The notes below the pieces were generated by a model, which was not told where the DNA came from, did not search any database, and saw only the letters and a program-made list of their open reading frames with translations. 64,000 nucleotides of DNA from Hydractinia symbiolongicarpus. Lineage: Eukaryota > Cnidaria > Hydrozoa > Anthoathecata > Hydractiniidae. Of this stretch, positions 11,349 to 24,657 are shown piece after piece (within the stretch, counting starts at the first letter, position 1; every line of letters starts with the position of its first letter). The stretch spans positions 24,425,650 to 24,489,649 of the forward strand of contig NC_079887.1 of assembly GCF_029227915.1 (NCBI RefSeq), written 5' to 3'. Both the position numbers and the translations under genes were made by a program.

Positions 11349-12950
11349 GGGGTCATCTACAAATTTCGTATGACCTCTTATACGAATATACACAGATTTA
11401 ATTGCATATAATTCGTATAAAAATTGTATACAATTTGTATAGTGTTAATTAGTTATACGATTTTTAAAAAATCCCAAACAAATTTTATACGATTTCCATA
11501 CGAATTGTCATACGAATTGTCATACGAATTTTCATACGAATTTACATACAAATTATTAAGATTTTCCAATACGAATTGCGATACAAATTTTTAAACAAAT
11601 GGTCATACAAATTAAATTTTCAATATAATTTCTTCATAGAAATATAACTTTTTGCTATGCAGCTAGCCTTAAAATAAACATTAACAATTTCTAAACGCCG
11701 TTCTTATTACTTTAAATGATTAGAGCTTACAAACAACCATCTCTAAACGCTGTTCGTGCGAATTTCGAAGGATTAAACTTATAATGTGAAATTAAATAAT
11801 TATCTATCGCCGTTTTTTGTTCTTAAACTTCTAAAACACAATCTAACGAAGCATTTCTATCGCTGTTCTTTGTTTTTGAATTTTTAAAACGCGGTCTAAA
11901 AAAGTATTTCTATTGCTGCTTTTCGTTCTTAAACTTAAAAAATGCAATCTAAAGAAGCATTTCTATCGCTGTTCTTCGTTTTTCAATTTTTAAAACGCGG
12001 TCCAAAAAAGTATTTCTATCGCCGCTTTTCGTTCTTATATTTTTAAAACGTGATCTAAAAAGGCATTTCTATTGCTGCTTTTCGTTCTTAAACTTAAAAA
12101 ATGCGATCTAAAGAAGCATTTCTATCGCCGCTTTTTATTCTTAAGTTTTTAAAACGCGATCTAAAAAAGTATTTCTATCGCCCCTTTTATGTTCTTAAAC
12201 TTTAAAAATAGGATCTAACGAAGCATTTCTATCGCCGTTCTTCGTTTTTGAATTTTTAAAACGCGGTCTAAAAAAGTATTTCTATCGCTGCTTTTCGTTC
12301 TTAAACTTTAAAAATGCGATCTAAAGAAGCATTTCTATCGCCGTTCTTCGTTTTTCAATTTTTAAAACGCGGTCCAAAAAAGTATTTCTATCACTGCTTT
12401 TCGTTCTTATATTTTTAAAACGTGATCTAAAAAGGCATTTCTATCGCTGCTTTTCGTTCTTGAACTTTAAAAATGCGATCTAAAAAACATTTCTACCTAA
12501 AAAACCCATATGCATTTAATTATAAAAACTCAAACAAATTTTTTTTAAAAACTCATATATGTATTTAATAAAATCTGTAACAAATTTTTTTGGAAAAAAA
12601 AAACATACGCATCTAATTAAAAAAGAATTTTTGTTTTAATTTAAAACTCATACAAATTTAAAACTGATACGAATTTAAAATTGATAAGAATTTAGAACTC
12701 ATACGAATATAAAACTCATACGAATTTAAAACTCATACGAATTTAACTCATACGAATTTTTAAAACTCATAAAAATTTTTTTTAAATAGTCATGCGAATT
12801 TAATTTAAAACCCATACGAATTTAATTAAAAACTCATACAAATTTTATACGATTTCAAAAAATTTTCATATGAATTTAATCACTGTATGGCAAAAGAAAA
12901 TTCATATAGCATATACGAATTTTGTTAATACGAATTTTGCAGATGACCCC
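11349..12950. mobile_element. Nonautonomous PIF/Harbinger-like element with internal minisatellite
   Basis: The left terminus GGGGTCATCTACAAATTTCG and the right terminus (reverse complement) GGGGTCATCTGCAAAATTCG form an inverted pair. Both are flanked by TTA (11346-11348 and 12951-12953), the 3-bp target duplication typical of PIF/Harbinger transposons. No transposase is encoded. Subterminal zones are filled with variants of 'catacgaattt', and the centre is a 53-bp tandem array. At 1.6 kb it is large for a MITE. The superfamily call rests only on target-site length and sequence and on the GG termini. Confidence 0.75.
11690..12500. repeat. 53-bp minisatellite inside the transposon
   Basis: The phrase 'g(c/t)atttctatcgc' recurs at 11851, 11904, 11957, 12010, 12063, 12116, 12169, 12223, 12276, 12329, 12382 and 12435, so the period is 53 bp with a single 54-bp step. 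Unit variants partly alternate ('gaagcatttctatcgccgtt' against 'aaagtatttctatcgctgct'), giving a 106-bp higher-order pattern in places. Earlier, more diverged units reach back to about 11690. Confidence 0.9.
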
Positions 12951-13026
12951 TTAGATTATTTATTCCTTAAATCTATAAATTAAATAGTCAATTTTCTTTT
13001 TATGGTCCTTCTTTTATTGCCTGTAA

Positions 13027-13580
13027 GGCCACCATCAAAAATATGTTATGTCCGCGTCCTCCGACCAACTCATTTTTGGTAATAAAAACCTGGGTTGATA
13101 AGTTGGAAAAAACCCGGAAAATTTTTTTCCCATCCAAACGCAATATAAGGTCACAAAATTTGGGAACAATTTAATATTTTTCACGAATATATTTTAAGGA
13201 TTTACTTACAGTCATTGTTTACAGAAAGAAGAGAAAATTTGTCTCACAAGAATTCGCTGGTGCGGCAATTTCATGCTGCCGTGTTTTAGCAATTAGATAA
13301 TTTTACGTGACCGACATCAATAGCGTGATACGGTTCTGACCTTGTCCCCAGCAATCCCCTTAAATATTAATTCTATTAGGGTACTCCTGTGCTGCTGATA
13401 GTTTTACAGGGTGGCAAAAAAGGGTCTGCAAAGGATGTCGAGTGGCACTATTCTGTTTTTTGCCCTGGAAACCAATTTATATGCTCCGATCTAAAAATCC
13501 CGGGGAAAAATACGCTGACCAACCGACTCATTTTTGTTGGGTCTTCAGGACGCGAACATATCATATTTTTGATGGTAGCC
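13027..13580. mobile_element. Second TAA-flanked MITE
   Basis: The left terminus GGCCACCATCAAAAATATGT and the right terminus (reverse complement) GGCTACCATCAAAAATATGA are long, near-perfect inverted repeats that continue for roughly 60 bp. TAA flanks both ends (13024-13026 and 13581-13583). The element is 554 bp and encodes no transposase. The open frames of 64 and 80 codons at 13389-13684 are accidental readings through the right terminus. TSD and GG ends fit PIF/Harbinger. It sits only about 75 bp from the previous element. Confidence 0.8.
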
Positions 13581-13839
13581 TAATGGTGAAGGCGCATAAT
13601 ACGGAACTTTGTAAACATTCGCAACTCATCTATACCCTGTCTATTATTTCTAAGAGAGACTATTGCTTAGACAGGGAGTCCTAGGTTATTTAAAGCTCAT
13701 TTTGAGCTCCGCAGACCTCAATTAAAGTCCACACTCAAATTGTTTACCCATTGCCTTTATATCTAGAGCTTGAAATAAATGCGCCTTTAAAAAGCAATTG
13801 AGATATTGGGATTTAATAAAGTGTTTTTAGTGATGTCAT

Positions 13840-14270
13840 GTAACCGTCTGTTCCAAAACAAACGAGTTGACACAGCTTTAGGTAATTAATTCCATGTTGG
13901 TCCCAGGTTGTCCCTAGTTACCCACATGTTAGATGATGTCAGTTATCTCTACCCATTCTCAAGTTTTCTTGTCCCAAAGTTGAAAGGACAATGCCAAGAC
14001 CTTACTAATTTAATTGATTTAAACATTGATTTCAATCTAATTTATTGACAATGCGATGTAATGGCATAAATTCGCAATAAATTTGTTGTTTTGTAAATTA
14101 GATGGGATTTTAAGGGTTTTGATGTTTCATAAACCCATTGATTTTGGATTGATTGATCCTATTTTGTATTTGGTGGTCCCTAGTTGTCAGTAAAAAATAA
14201 CTGAGGTCACTACCTCGTTTTCAAGTTATTTGACCTCAAACTTGTGTATTTGTAATGATCCAGTTTTATG
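13840..14270. repeat. Copies of the TGACGTCA-family repeat, inverted
   Basis: Segments near 13890-13935 and 14170-14265 match the reverse complement of 4050-4160: 'ggtccctagttacccac' / 'ggtggtccctagttgtc', and 'acctcgttttcaagttattt'. This shows the repeat at 3858-4615 to be dispersed and partly rearranged here. Confidence 0.55.
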
Positions 14271-14289
14271 TATGGGACAGTACTTTAAC

Positions 14290-17200
14290 TTAAAATATTT
14301 TTTGAACGATAAAACTTCTGTGAATTGCTAGAAGAGGATTAACCTTCACTGTTAGAAAATGCTTTATTTTAATGGATGGAAATGCTGTAACTTTGCAGTA
14401 TGTATGTTTTCAAAATGGCTATAGTATGTATCAAGAGCTATTGAGGCAATGTAGATTTATGTTACCAATTTGTTCTAAGGAACCTTTTTCTAAATGTGAA
14501 AGCTATGAATTTAATTGCATATACATGGTCATTTTTCTAATTTAAACAAAATCCATGAAATCTAACCACTTGTACCCTTAACTCTATCTTAGTTAAAATT
14601 TTTTGAGGACGATAAATAAAATTAAATTACTTTGATTGATCTTTTAAATTAGTTTGATTTTGATGTTTCATGTGATGATACATTTTCGATTCTTGAAGTA
14701 ACAAAATATACAAACAAGCATTATTTCAGGCTTTTTTTGTCAGGATATTTAGGAGCTTTACAACGCCTTGGGCTGAAAAAGCCCTGTATCTCTTCTAAAA
14801 ATGGTAATGGAAACATAATTACTAAAAAAACATGTCACAAAAGTTTGTTACCACATTGAAAGTCATGTATACATGATGTATCCTATACCTTCATAGTTAT
14901 TATTATTACAAAATTATAGCATTAGTTACTTAAAGTCAGGTGCACCGTGTAAACAGTTAACCAAATATTGTTCTAAAAATTACTTTGTGGTTATTTAAAG
15001 CCAAGCATGTATTTATGTATTTGTATAATTTTTTATGTTTCCAAGGCTGTCAGCTTTTATTGATGGGTGTTGGATAGCTTGTTATATTTTTTCAAGGTGT
15101 TACACATACACAAACATACAATTCCCAAACAGGATTAACCTAATTAATATTGGATTAATGTGCTTAATTTGTAGTTACTGGGTTATTAATTAAAAGCTAG
15201 TTATTTAAACATATGGTAGAAGTATCCACTTAAAATTTAATTTAAAATTTATTGTGTTTATCACAAAATGGTTAGTTCTTATTTTTTACGTATATTGAAG
15301 GGGAATTGAGAAAAACAATGTTTAATTTTCTGTACATTAATATATAATTACTAAGCAATTGCTTTTGTAATTTAAAACTTGTCATTGAAAATTAGAATTC
15401 AATAGCAAGATTTTTAGTGTAATGAAATTATTTCATTTACAGAACTAAATTTTTGGAAGATGTTTTGAAGTCGCTTTTAAAGAGAATCGACTTTGCCTGT
15501 TGCAGACATTTGATACAGTTAGCGTATTGATATAATAGTTACGTTATATGCAACAAATTTAATGAAAATTATTGCCACAAAGTTCACCACAGTTAGGATT
15601 TTACCAGTAAAAAAATCTCTCTTTCATACTGCAGAGGTCAAGTTTGGCTATCAACAAGGTTCCAATGAGATTGCAACTAATATCTTGCAATCAAGTCAAA
15701 AAAGAAAAAGAAACAAAGCATATTTCGATATTTCAACATAATGGGAGAAAAATAAAGTATAAACCTTAATTTTTTTGTGAAATATCACATACAACCACAT
15801 CCTGATTTATCTTCGAAGTGATAAAATGATAAGAAACAAACTTTTACATAGATAATACAATGAAAGGACACAATGTTAAAAAATAATCAAAATTTTGATT
15901 ATATATTATTTATGTAAGACCCGGCATTTAAATAAAGCACATTTGGTACACGCATGTAAATATTACCAGCTTATTTCTGTGTCAGACCTTCTTTTTTGCG
16001 TTTATTCCCAACAATCAGGTCTAGTTTGATTCTATTTAATACACAATGGTCTGTATATTTGTACAAAATCTGCATTGTCCATAGTACACCTGTTTAACTT
16101 AAGGAAAACACAATCTAGCAAAGTAGTTTTGAAAAAATAAAAAAGATGAGTAAGAAGTAACATGATGTATACACTCAAATATTTTCATGCTAATTTTCTG
16201 TGCAACTATTTTAAAAGCACATTGTCTTTAAACTTTGGTGTTATTATAACATACAATGCTAATCAAAATACAAGAGAAAAATTAATTCTAAATGAGATAT
16301 TAAATAATATCCATTTATAGTGCAAATAGACTGCATCAATTGTGAACAGGAAATGAATATTATCTTGATCTGTCTTTAAATGGAGCACACAAAATATGGG
16401 ACTTTTAATTGGCTATTGAGTTGTGATGTTTAGATTTCATGTGTGTCCTTCCATTTTTTAGAAAATATAAATTACATTGCTGTTCTGGGATCACCATTAT
16501 ATGTGCAGTGATTTTTACGTTTTTATGTAAATAAAATTATTTGATATTGTATTTTATAATACCTATTGTCTGTTTTTTGTTCAAAAGAATGATGCTTTGT
16601 TTAAACGAAAACCCCGGATATGTTATGATGAGTAATCAGTACAACAGATGCTGTGATAATTAAAATACCAACGAAGTGATAATTGTGTATGGGCTTATGG
16701 TGTTAAATCTATCTACTGTAGTTTTAGATGCTTTTTGATGCTCAAAGTACTGTCTGGTAATATTGTCATTTTTTAAATTTGAATCTACAACCAACAACGT
16801 TTAAAAAGTTCTCACATTGTTACAACTGGTTAGTAAGGGTGTAAGTGTGATTGAATGATGATGGAATTGTGATGGTTAATGGTAAACTCAGTAGGGATAA
16901 CTTTTTTTAAATTTATCAATAAGGGATGATTTTCATCAAGTTTATAATGGCAAAAATTAGATTTTCTTGAATGTTATCAAATTGTTACTTAAAAGACTCA
17001 GAATTCAGGAGAGAGAAACGCCAAAACAAATGCAATGTCAATCTAAATTTTTAAGCAGTTTAATTAGCATTTCAGTGCTGTGCTTTTCGAGAATTTTTAA
17101 GAGTTAAGCACATCTCGGTCATTGAAATCTTAATTTGTTTATGTGAGAAAGTTCAAAATGAATGATCACATTTGAAATGTCCTCAAAGCTGTTCACATTT

Positions 17201-17361
17201 CAAAGCTTTGCATGCATTTAATGCATTTCGTTGCATCAGTTAGTACAATTTTTGAAGATTGTCAGTGTATTTATATAGGTTGTGTGAAACTCTCGATAAT
17301 ATAATTGTTCTTTTCCTCTCTAAAAGTTCTATTGAAAAACATTTTATATGCGCTGAGTGGT
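14290..17361. other. Upstream of SPPL3, no gene seen
   Basis: About 3 kb of AT-rich DNA with only short open frames. It includes the presumed promoter of SPPL3. A pyrimidine-rich acceptor (ttcttttcctctctaaaag, AG at 17325-17326) precedes the SPPL3 start by 35 nt. Confidence 0.4.
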
Positions 17362-20300
17362 ATGGAAGACATGTCACTGACTAAAGTTACAGATAATGTA
17401 ATCCCAGCTGCATTTCTGTCACAAGAGCAACCAACAAATTTGGTGTATTTAGCAGAGGATTATAACTGGTTAGTTTTATTTCTTTTTTTAATGTGACTTT
17501 TTAGCTTGCTAAAAGTATATTTTGAACAATCAGGAGATGTAAATTCGCTAAACTTGTATAGAGAAGTTGGTTAATTCACAAAGGTTCTTTGATGCATTTT
17601 AATTGGCAACTTGAACAGCCATTTTTTTTCCCGACAGTGTTTTTAATTTATGGGTAAATACATTTCTTGACTCAATATTTGCTGACATGTTTTTTTAAGT
17701 TGGATGTACTCCAATTTTAACTGTACCACGTGTAACACAAGGAATTCCTAAAAATTAAGAAATGAGGAAGAAAATTAAATTTAAAGAAATAATTCAAAGC
17801 CATATTTGAAGTGGTATTTTTGTTTTTTAGGGCAGTCTCAGTGTTTGATACATCAAGGATATTGACTTTTGTTGTTTCCTTAACCCTCATCATTTATGGA
17901 AGTCTAAGGTAATATAAGATAATCTTTTTATTTAGAATATACTACCTTTACTTTATTAATTCTTTTGCTTAACTTTTGCTGGTATTAAATTTTTAAAAAG
18001 GAATGTCTATAGAAATTAAAAATAAATTGCTCTCTTGTTTACGGTTTTTAAGTTTTACAATTAATGGTTTTTTCGTGAATACTATAATTTTCACAAATGT
18101 ATTTTGAAAAATACTTTGTGGGTTAATAATTAAGCGAATTTGACCAAAATTCACGAAAAGTTCAAAAATGAATATCAACTAAATTACTACAACAAAAATA
18201 ACCTTTGTTAATCTGTTGAAAGATATTTACCTTTGCGAAAATTTTGTAAAATGTGTCGGTACGTTGTAACAAAACAGGTGAGAGCTTTAGTTTGTTTACA
18301 ATAGCTTATCTGATTTCAATATTTAATATTTTTTCTGTTCATGTAAATGATTCTAAATCCTGCTTTTATATAAAGTGAAAATTATTGTTCTATTTAGTAA
18401 GGATTATTAAAAAAAAAAAAAAAATCAGCATAAATTGGATTTTTAATTTAATTTTAGTTGAACAAATTTGACGCAGAGACATTTTTGTGATTTTATGTGA
18501 CAACACATATTTTAGTAGATGACTAAAGAATTTTTTGTCACATAAAAATACACAGCATAATTCGACTCCTATCACACTAGTGCTTTTGTTACATTGGTTA
18601 ATAAAATTGCTATCATGTGGCACCCTTTACACTAGTATAAAAGCTAGTTTATTTGTATGGATGATTATTTTCTAATTTGACTAAGTAATTATGAATCATA
18701 TTTCTATGCATAATTTAGAATAATTGCTCTTATTATTTTGCTTGCTTTTAAGTTTTAATTTTAAATGGACTATTGTTGGAGGAAAACGTAGGGAAGCGAA
18801 TTGTGTGACATTTTGATTACTCTTTCACAGTTTTTATCATAAAGGAGCAAGGATGTTATTAAATTTTTAAAAAAAATTTAAACCCCCAGTCCTACTTGAC
18901 TTACAGCATCTTAATTTTAGCTTTTTGAATCAGTAAAAATATAGATGTAATTTAAAAAAACTGGGGTAACTTTATAAATGTTGCAATTAAATTTTAGTTT
19001 ATTTTTTTGTTTTTTTTAGTATCCTTATGCTAGCTTCATTAATTATTTGCTGAAATTCACCTGGGTCTTTCATTAATAACCTTCATTAAAATAATCGAAA
19101 AATTCGTAGTTTTGTCCTTGTCCTTTTTAGCAAGAAAAAATTTTAAACTGATATTTTAAATATCTTTAAAACTATTTAAGTATATAGTTTCTATTATTTA
19201 AATAGTGCAAACAGGCCTTGTGTGACATGTACTTTCTTAAAAAATCTTTAACATTTTTTGTTTTTTCGCGTTTGTGTGGATGATTATTTTTATTTTTCTG
19301 TCTGTGCGAATTTGATATTGCACAATTTTAACATACGTAACTAAATTTTCACTTCATTTAAGTTCTTAACAAATTGAAAAAAAACCCGACCCTTGTGGCT
19401 TTGTGAATTGTTGAAATTGTGTTGGAAAAATAAAATTTGGTGCAAACCCCCTTTTTTTAGAGCTATAAAAATCGAAGAATGTAATGAAGAAAACGATGAG
19501 AACGAGAAAGACGACTCCAAAACAACTAACATTTCATGGCAGAGTAAGATGTTTGGATAATTATTTCGTTGCTTTTTGTTTGTTGTTCTCTTCCAATTAC
19601 AGGGGAGGATTCAGGTGTGGTTGTTTTTCACTTTGTGTTTTTTAACAAAACAGAAACTTTCCCTTTCCATACTTGATGATTATTGATAACTAATTTTACT
19701 TTAGACCTGCATACGATTGAAGCAACACAAGCAGTTGCACTCCCCCTGTGTGCTTCTATTATGCTCTTAGTGATGTTCTTCTTTTTTGACTCGCTGCAGT
19801 TGTTGTTTACTTTGATAATGACAGGTAAGAATTAATGTTTTTCCCTGTAAAAATTAATTTTGTTGCCATCCTTAACGAGAACAGGAGGTAAAAAGTGGAG
19901 AAAATGGTTGTTTTTAGTCAAAGATGGAAGGAATTCTTGTAAATTTTTTTCCCTCTCATGTTTGCATTCATTCCCTCTAACTTACTGATTATTACCGAAT
20001 GAAATATTAGGACAAGTAATTGTAAAAAGTTCAGATAATAAAATGCAGATTGTAAAAAATTCTTCTTCTAACTTATTCTTTATTTATATTTCGGCTACGC
20101 CTGTTAAAGTCATTTTGCTACATGTTTTACAATCTTTGAAAGCTTAGTTTAACTTCGAGATAACAGTAACATCAGCAAAATTTATGCCACAATTTGTTTA
20201 GCATCTGGCCATAATCCCATTCAAACGTTTTAGTGATTGGTTCAAAATTATTCAAAAATTTTGGTTCAAAATTATTCAAAAATTTAACATCCCAAAGTTT

Positions 20301-23300
20301 CAATTGTCCAGAAATTAAAAACCCAAATTTTTTACGAATTTGAAATCCATTTGTCCAACAAAAAAGAATAAAGCGTTTTGATTTTCAATAGAACGGTCAG
20401 AGCTTTTTAAATGTTTGCTATCCTTTTTCTAAAAGATATGTCTCCTCTATCAATTTTGAAAAATTGTCCTTTATAGTATTAGCAACCGTTGCGTCTGCAT
20501 TTCTCCTGCTTCCAATCTGTCAATATGCCACGTCGCTCTGTTTCAACAACACAAACAAGTAAGTTATCAACATGTGTGCCCACTTATAATTAAAGAAACT
20601 TAATATAAGATTTTTCCAGGGTTGTCAACTTACTTTTAACTTTAAAAAAAAAATAGAACTGAAAAGAACCAAGGTTTAGAAACAAAATTGTTAAAATCTA
20701 GAATGCTCTGGAATTTCCGAATTGATCTGATATGTGTTAACCTATGTAAACTTTGGTATTTTAGGTAAGCCTGATTTCCCCAAAACATGCGGTATGAATA
20801 AATACAAATTAAGGATGGGTATTCCATTACTTCACGGTTGGATGCCACAATTCATTTCACGAATTTAACAGATAACAGTTTTTTGTAGGAAAATAAGAAT
20901 AATGCCTCCTTCTGAGAGGGTTTGTATTTAAGCCAGCTTTTTGTTCAAATTAAGTCATTTTTTGAAGCAACATGGTATAAAATTAAGCAATTTTTTTTTG
21001 TGCCTAAAAGCAATTTACTCTTTTTTTATATCAACTAATATTTATACAATCGATATTTATGTTTATATTTTTTATTTTCCATAATCTTTTGCTTTTATAA
21101 TTTCGATCACTGAGCAATTTTCCTCCAGAACCTCTCTTCCAAGTTAGTGTTGAACATCGCATAGTTTTTTATTGTTAAATACCTAGTTATATTTTCAAAA
21201 AGGATCAATCGAAGAAAAGTAGAAAATGGGGGAGGTAATCTATTGATGTATATTGCATTGTTTTTAGAATTTCTCTGGGATGTTGTGGTCGTTTCACACC
21301 TGCTGAGATTACAGCATTACTTACTTCATCAGTTGTTGTAATGATGTGGGTATTTACTGGTCACTGGCTGCTCATGGATGGTGAGTTACTGAAGGGTTGC
21401 CACGTATCCTCAAAACTCCTTAATTCTCAAAACTCCTTAATGCTCCTCAATTTTGAGAAATCTTCTCTAGTTTTCTCTAAAAGTAGATTTTTTTAACAAA
21501 TGTCTGCTCAACTTTACATCTGTGGCATGTTTTTATTTTCAAGATACACAGAAATACTACATGTATGCAACAATTATTTATTTTTTACTCATATATCATC
21601 ACTTTTAAAATGCCTTTGATATTCTCAATTTTTTTTAAAATACTCTCATTTTTTCAAAACGTTTTCAAATTTCTTCACGTTTGCTAAATGTAAAGAGTGA
21701 CAATCATGTATTTAATTATCACACGCTGTTCTTGTCACTACCTGCACCCAGTGAGTTTAATTAAGGTGTCCCAATGAGGGGTTTGTGGTGACAAGTAAAA
21801 TTATTTTATATTATATTACCTGGCTAAAACCATCTTTTCTTATGAAAAGTTCTGACAATTTTATATTGTTTACAAGTCATTTTAATTGTGTTTTATTTTA
21901 CACCATTCTAATTAATCTAATTAGTTCGCCAAAATTATTGAAAAAATGGTATCATAGCAATGTAAACGAAAAAAAGACAAAAAAAATCTGACTCACCTAC
22001 AACCATATTTTGGTTTCAATTCATATATATACAGTGATTTGAATTTGTTTCGAAAACTGACACAAATTTAAAATCGAACGATCTTAAAATCGTACATATA
22101 TTTTGTTCTTCCTTGGGACGATTACTTGAAATATCATTTTTTTCAGACCTTCTGCAGTTAGGTACTAAAAAAGATACTGAATGGTTTTTTACTATTATAC
22201 ACCCTTCGTCAGAGACATAAACATGACCTCCCAAACTTAATCTGTACTTTTGACCTCTGACTTTTGTTTTGAAAAGTGTGAAAATTCCCTTTTTACGGTG
22301 CCTTTTTTTAATTTTATAAATTCTTAAACACTGAATGCAATCTTGAAGGCAAACGCCAATGGACAATGTAGCAAATATGATTTTCTGGATGGTTTGAATT
22401 TAGTTATTGTTCTGCCCTCGTTTTTGTTGTTATTTGCACTTTTTTTATTCTAGTATTGTCAATGGCACTCTGTGTAGCCATGATAGCAATTGTTCGTCTT
22501 CCGAGTTTGAAAGTATCAGTCCTGCTCTTGTTTGGATTGCTCGTGTACGATGTGTTTTGGGTAAGTTAAAATAGGGTACAAATATTGACAGTGTCAAGAT
22601 AATAGTGGAAGAAAAACATTGTAATATCGTACATGGATGGCGAAATGATAAGAAAAGCAAATTTTTTCACAAAATACCAGTTTTTTTTGTGAACCGCTAA
22701 ATTAATTTTACCACAAGAAAGTAACAATTCTTATTTGCTTTTTAGGTATTTTTATCCGAGTACATATTTAAGGTTAATGTCATGGTAACAGTAGCAACCC
22801 AACCAGCGTATAATCCTGTAAGGACCCTTTATCTTTTTTGTAGATGTTCGGGTTGTCAAGAAATGAGGTTACTACCCTGTGCACACTATGTTAGGCTTAC
22901 GTATGTCACGCGTCTTACTTATGCTGATGTGAACCAAGTTTTAACTTCGTTGTTCTTGTTTTTTTAGCTGCATTATCTGACAAATAGATTACACGTAAGA
23001 GAATCTATGCAAGCTCCTCTTAAGATCTCACTACCTGCTAAACTTATTTTCCCCAGGTAAGTGTGGCCAAGTACATTACAAAAATTGATATTTATTCTTA
23101 AAAAAGCATCCGATTTTTGCCCAAACAATTTGGTTGAACCATGGTTGAACGGCTTTCCCTCTTGTATTAAATTTCCGTTCATTTTTCATTTAGAAAAAAT
23201 GGCCACTTTTCTATGCTGGGACTTGGAGATGTGGTAAGTTGTTTTTTGTTGTTATAGATACAGGAAGCTGTAAATATGTAGAAATGCGTGACTCTAGAAG

Positions 23301-24598
23301 ATTTCATAAGGAATCAACATATTGTAATCAAGGTTCATATTTTTAGTACCAAAAGTTTTGCCTGTCATCTCTTAATTAGGAAGGGGTAGTAATTTTTAGT
23401 TAAAGTTTGTGCGCATCAAGCTAACAAGTAATGATTAACTAAGATTTTGGGTGACGCCAATGTTTTTCCCAGCAAAAATGGCGCAGCAAAAGTAAGAATG
23501 CAGTTTTTTTTAGATTACTTGATGTTATCTGTGTTTAGGTCATGCCGGGATTACTTTTATGTTTTGTTCTGCGTTTCGACAAAAATAAAGAGATGTCAGC
23601 GAGCACTCCTGCAACCATCACATATTTTCGCTGTTCATTAATCGGATATTTCGTAGGTAAGTAAAAACGAACCCTGTTTGAGCTCATAAGAGCTGTTCGG
23701 TAACTGCATTAACACATAAAAGTGGATCAGTTGGTTCCGTATTTTTCGGACAACCATTGTAAAAATAATGAGATGGGTTTCGATGTCATTGAAGGAGTGA
23801 CGATTTATTTTCTATAAAAAGTCAAACAGCTGTAAAATTATTTTATTATTTTAGGTTTGTTGACAGCCACTGTAGTTTCAGAAGCTTCAAAGTCAGCACA
23901 ACCTGCTCTTCTTTACTTAGTGCCGTTTACACTATTACCCATAGTAATAAGAGCTTATATGCAGGTGAGATATCTTTGTTTGCGTTTTAATTGGTAAAAA
24001 AACTGTTGTTTATTGTGGAAACTTTTACGTGTTGCAAAACTAAAGATTGAATCGTTTCATGGAGAACCTACTGCTCGTTGTAAAACCAAAAATTGTCTTC
24101 TTTTCTCTCGAAATACTTACAATCGTCTTAAAACTTAAGATTGTCTTTTCTTCGAGAGCGTAATTCTCGTCGTAAACTTAATTCTCGTCGTAAAACTTAA
24201 TTCTTGCTATAAAACGTAATTCTTTTTCCCTTGAGAAGCTCACACTTGTCTCAAAGCTTGATATGTGTTAGTCAAAAGAAGACCGCAAAATTTTCTTCAG
24301 TAAAGGCCGAAACACACTAAGAAAATATTGTCGTCTCCGTTATGTCAGTAAAAGTTTTCTTACCACAAAGCTCTGTTTTGAAACACCATAGGCCTGCAGT
24401 TTTTGCCAAAAATTGAAATTCCGGAAGATATGGTCCGTAGACGTTTTAAATTACCTAAACAGCATACCTGTGCACTTTATGGTTTTTCTGTTGGTTTATT
24501 TGTTTATTTTATTCTTATGCTTCTTACTTTAGGGCGATCTTCGGAAAATGTGGACAAGCCCTTTCGTGAATGTCACATCAAAATGTTTGGACGTGTAG
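17362..24598 (+). CDS. SPPL3: Signal peptide peptidase-like 3 (SPPL3), complete
   Basis: GxGD-type intramembrane aspartyl protease of Golgi/ER membranes that cleaves type II proteins such as glycosyltransferases. Thirteen exons: 17362-17468, 17831-17908, 19461-19543, 19705-19824, 20477-20558, 21268-21380, 22454-22560, 22746-22817, 22968-23056, 23194-23233, 23539-23656, 23855-23964 and 24533-24598 (TAG). All phases agree, giving 394 aa; human SPPL3 is about 384 from memory. The first catalytic Asp is in LLVYDVFW (exon 7), the second in MLGLGDV (exon 10), and the PAL motif is in [11 protein letters not shown] (exon 12). The end, [11 protein letters not shown]...CLDV, matches the SPPL3 C-terminus. 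Several hydrophobic segments are visible, for example [14 protein letters not shown]. An acidic loop in exon 3 ([12 protein letters not shown]) replaces the Ser/Asn-rich vertebrate loop. Start is at the first in-frame ATG after a probable splice acceptor. Confidence 0.96.
20236..20285. repeat. Short direct duplication in SPPL3 intron 4
   Basis: The 23-25-bp phrase 'ggttcaaaattattcaaaaa' occurs twice in tandem. Simple local duplication inside an intron. Confidence 0.7.
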
Positions 24599-24657
24599 CT
24601 GCTTCAGAAGAAAAGAAAAGTAATTTGGAATGGATAATGGTTGTTTTGCTGATGTAA
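24400..24657 (+). other. Exon-like ORF in the last SPPL3 intron
   Basis: Immediately after 'ggcctgcag' (AG at 24398-24399), an open frame in phase with the end of SPPL3 exon 12 reads [20 protein letters not shown] and then [20 protein letters not shown]. It continues past the normal acceptor at 24532 in a different frame and stops after 24657. The basic, proline-bounded start and a hydrophobic stretch of about 24 residues look like protein. Part of the hydrophobicity comes from the pyrimidine tract of the exon 13 acceptor. It could be an alternative 3' terminal exon giving SPPL3 a longer tail with an extra membrane segment, or a chance frame. Confidence 0.3.

Noticed and set aside
13389-13684. 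Overlapping ORFs of 64 and 80 codons
   Set aside because: They run through the terminal inverted repeat of a MITE. The same sequence occurs inverted at 13030-13090.
22016-22366. 116-codon ORF on the minus strand in SPPL3 intron 6
   Set aside because: No family resemblance, composition typical of AT-rich translation, and no splice context.
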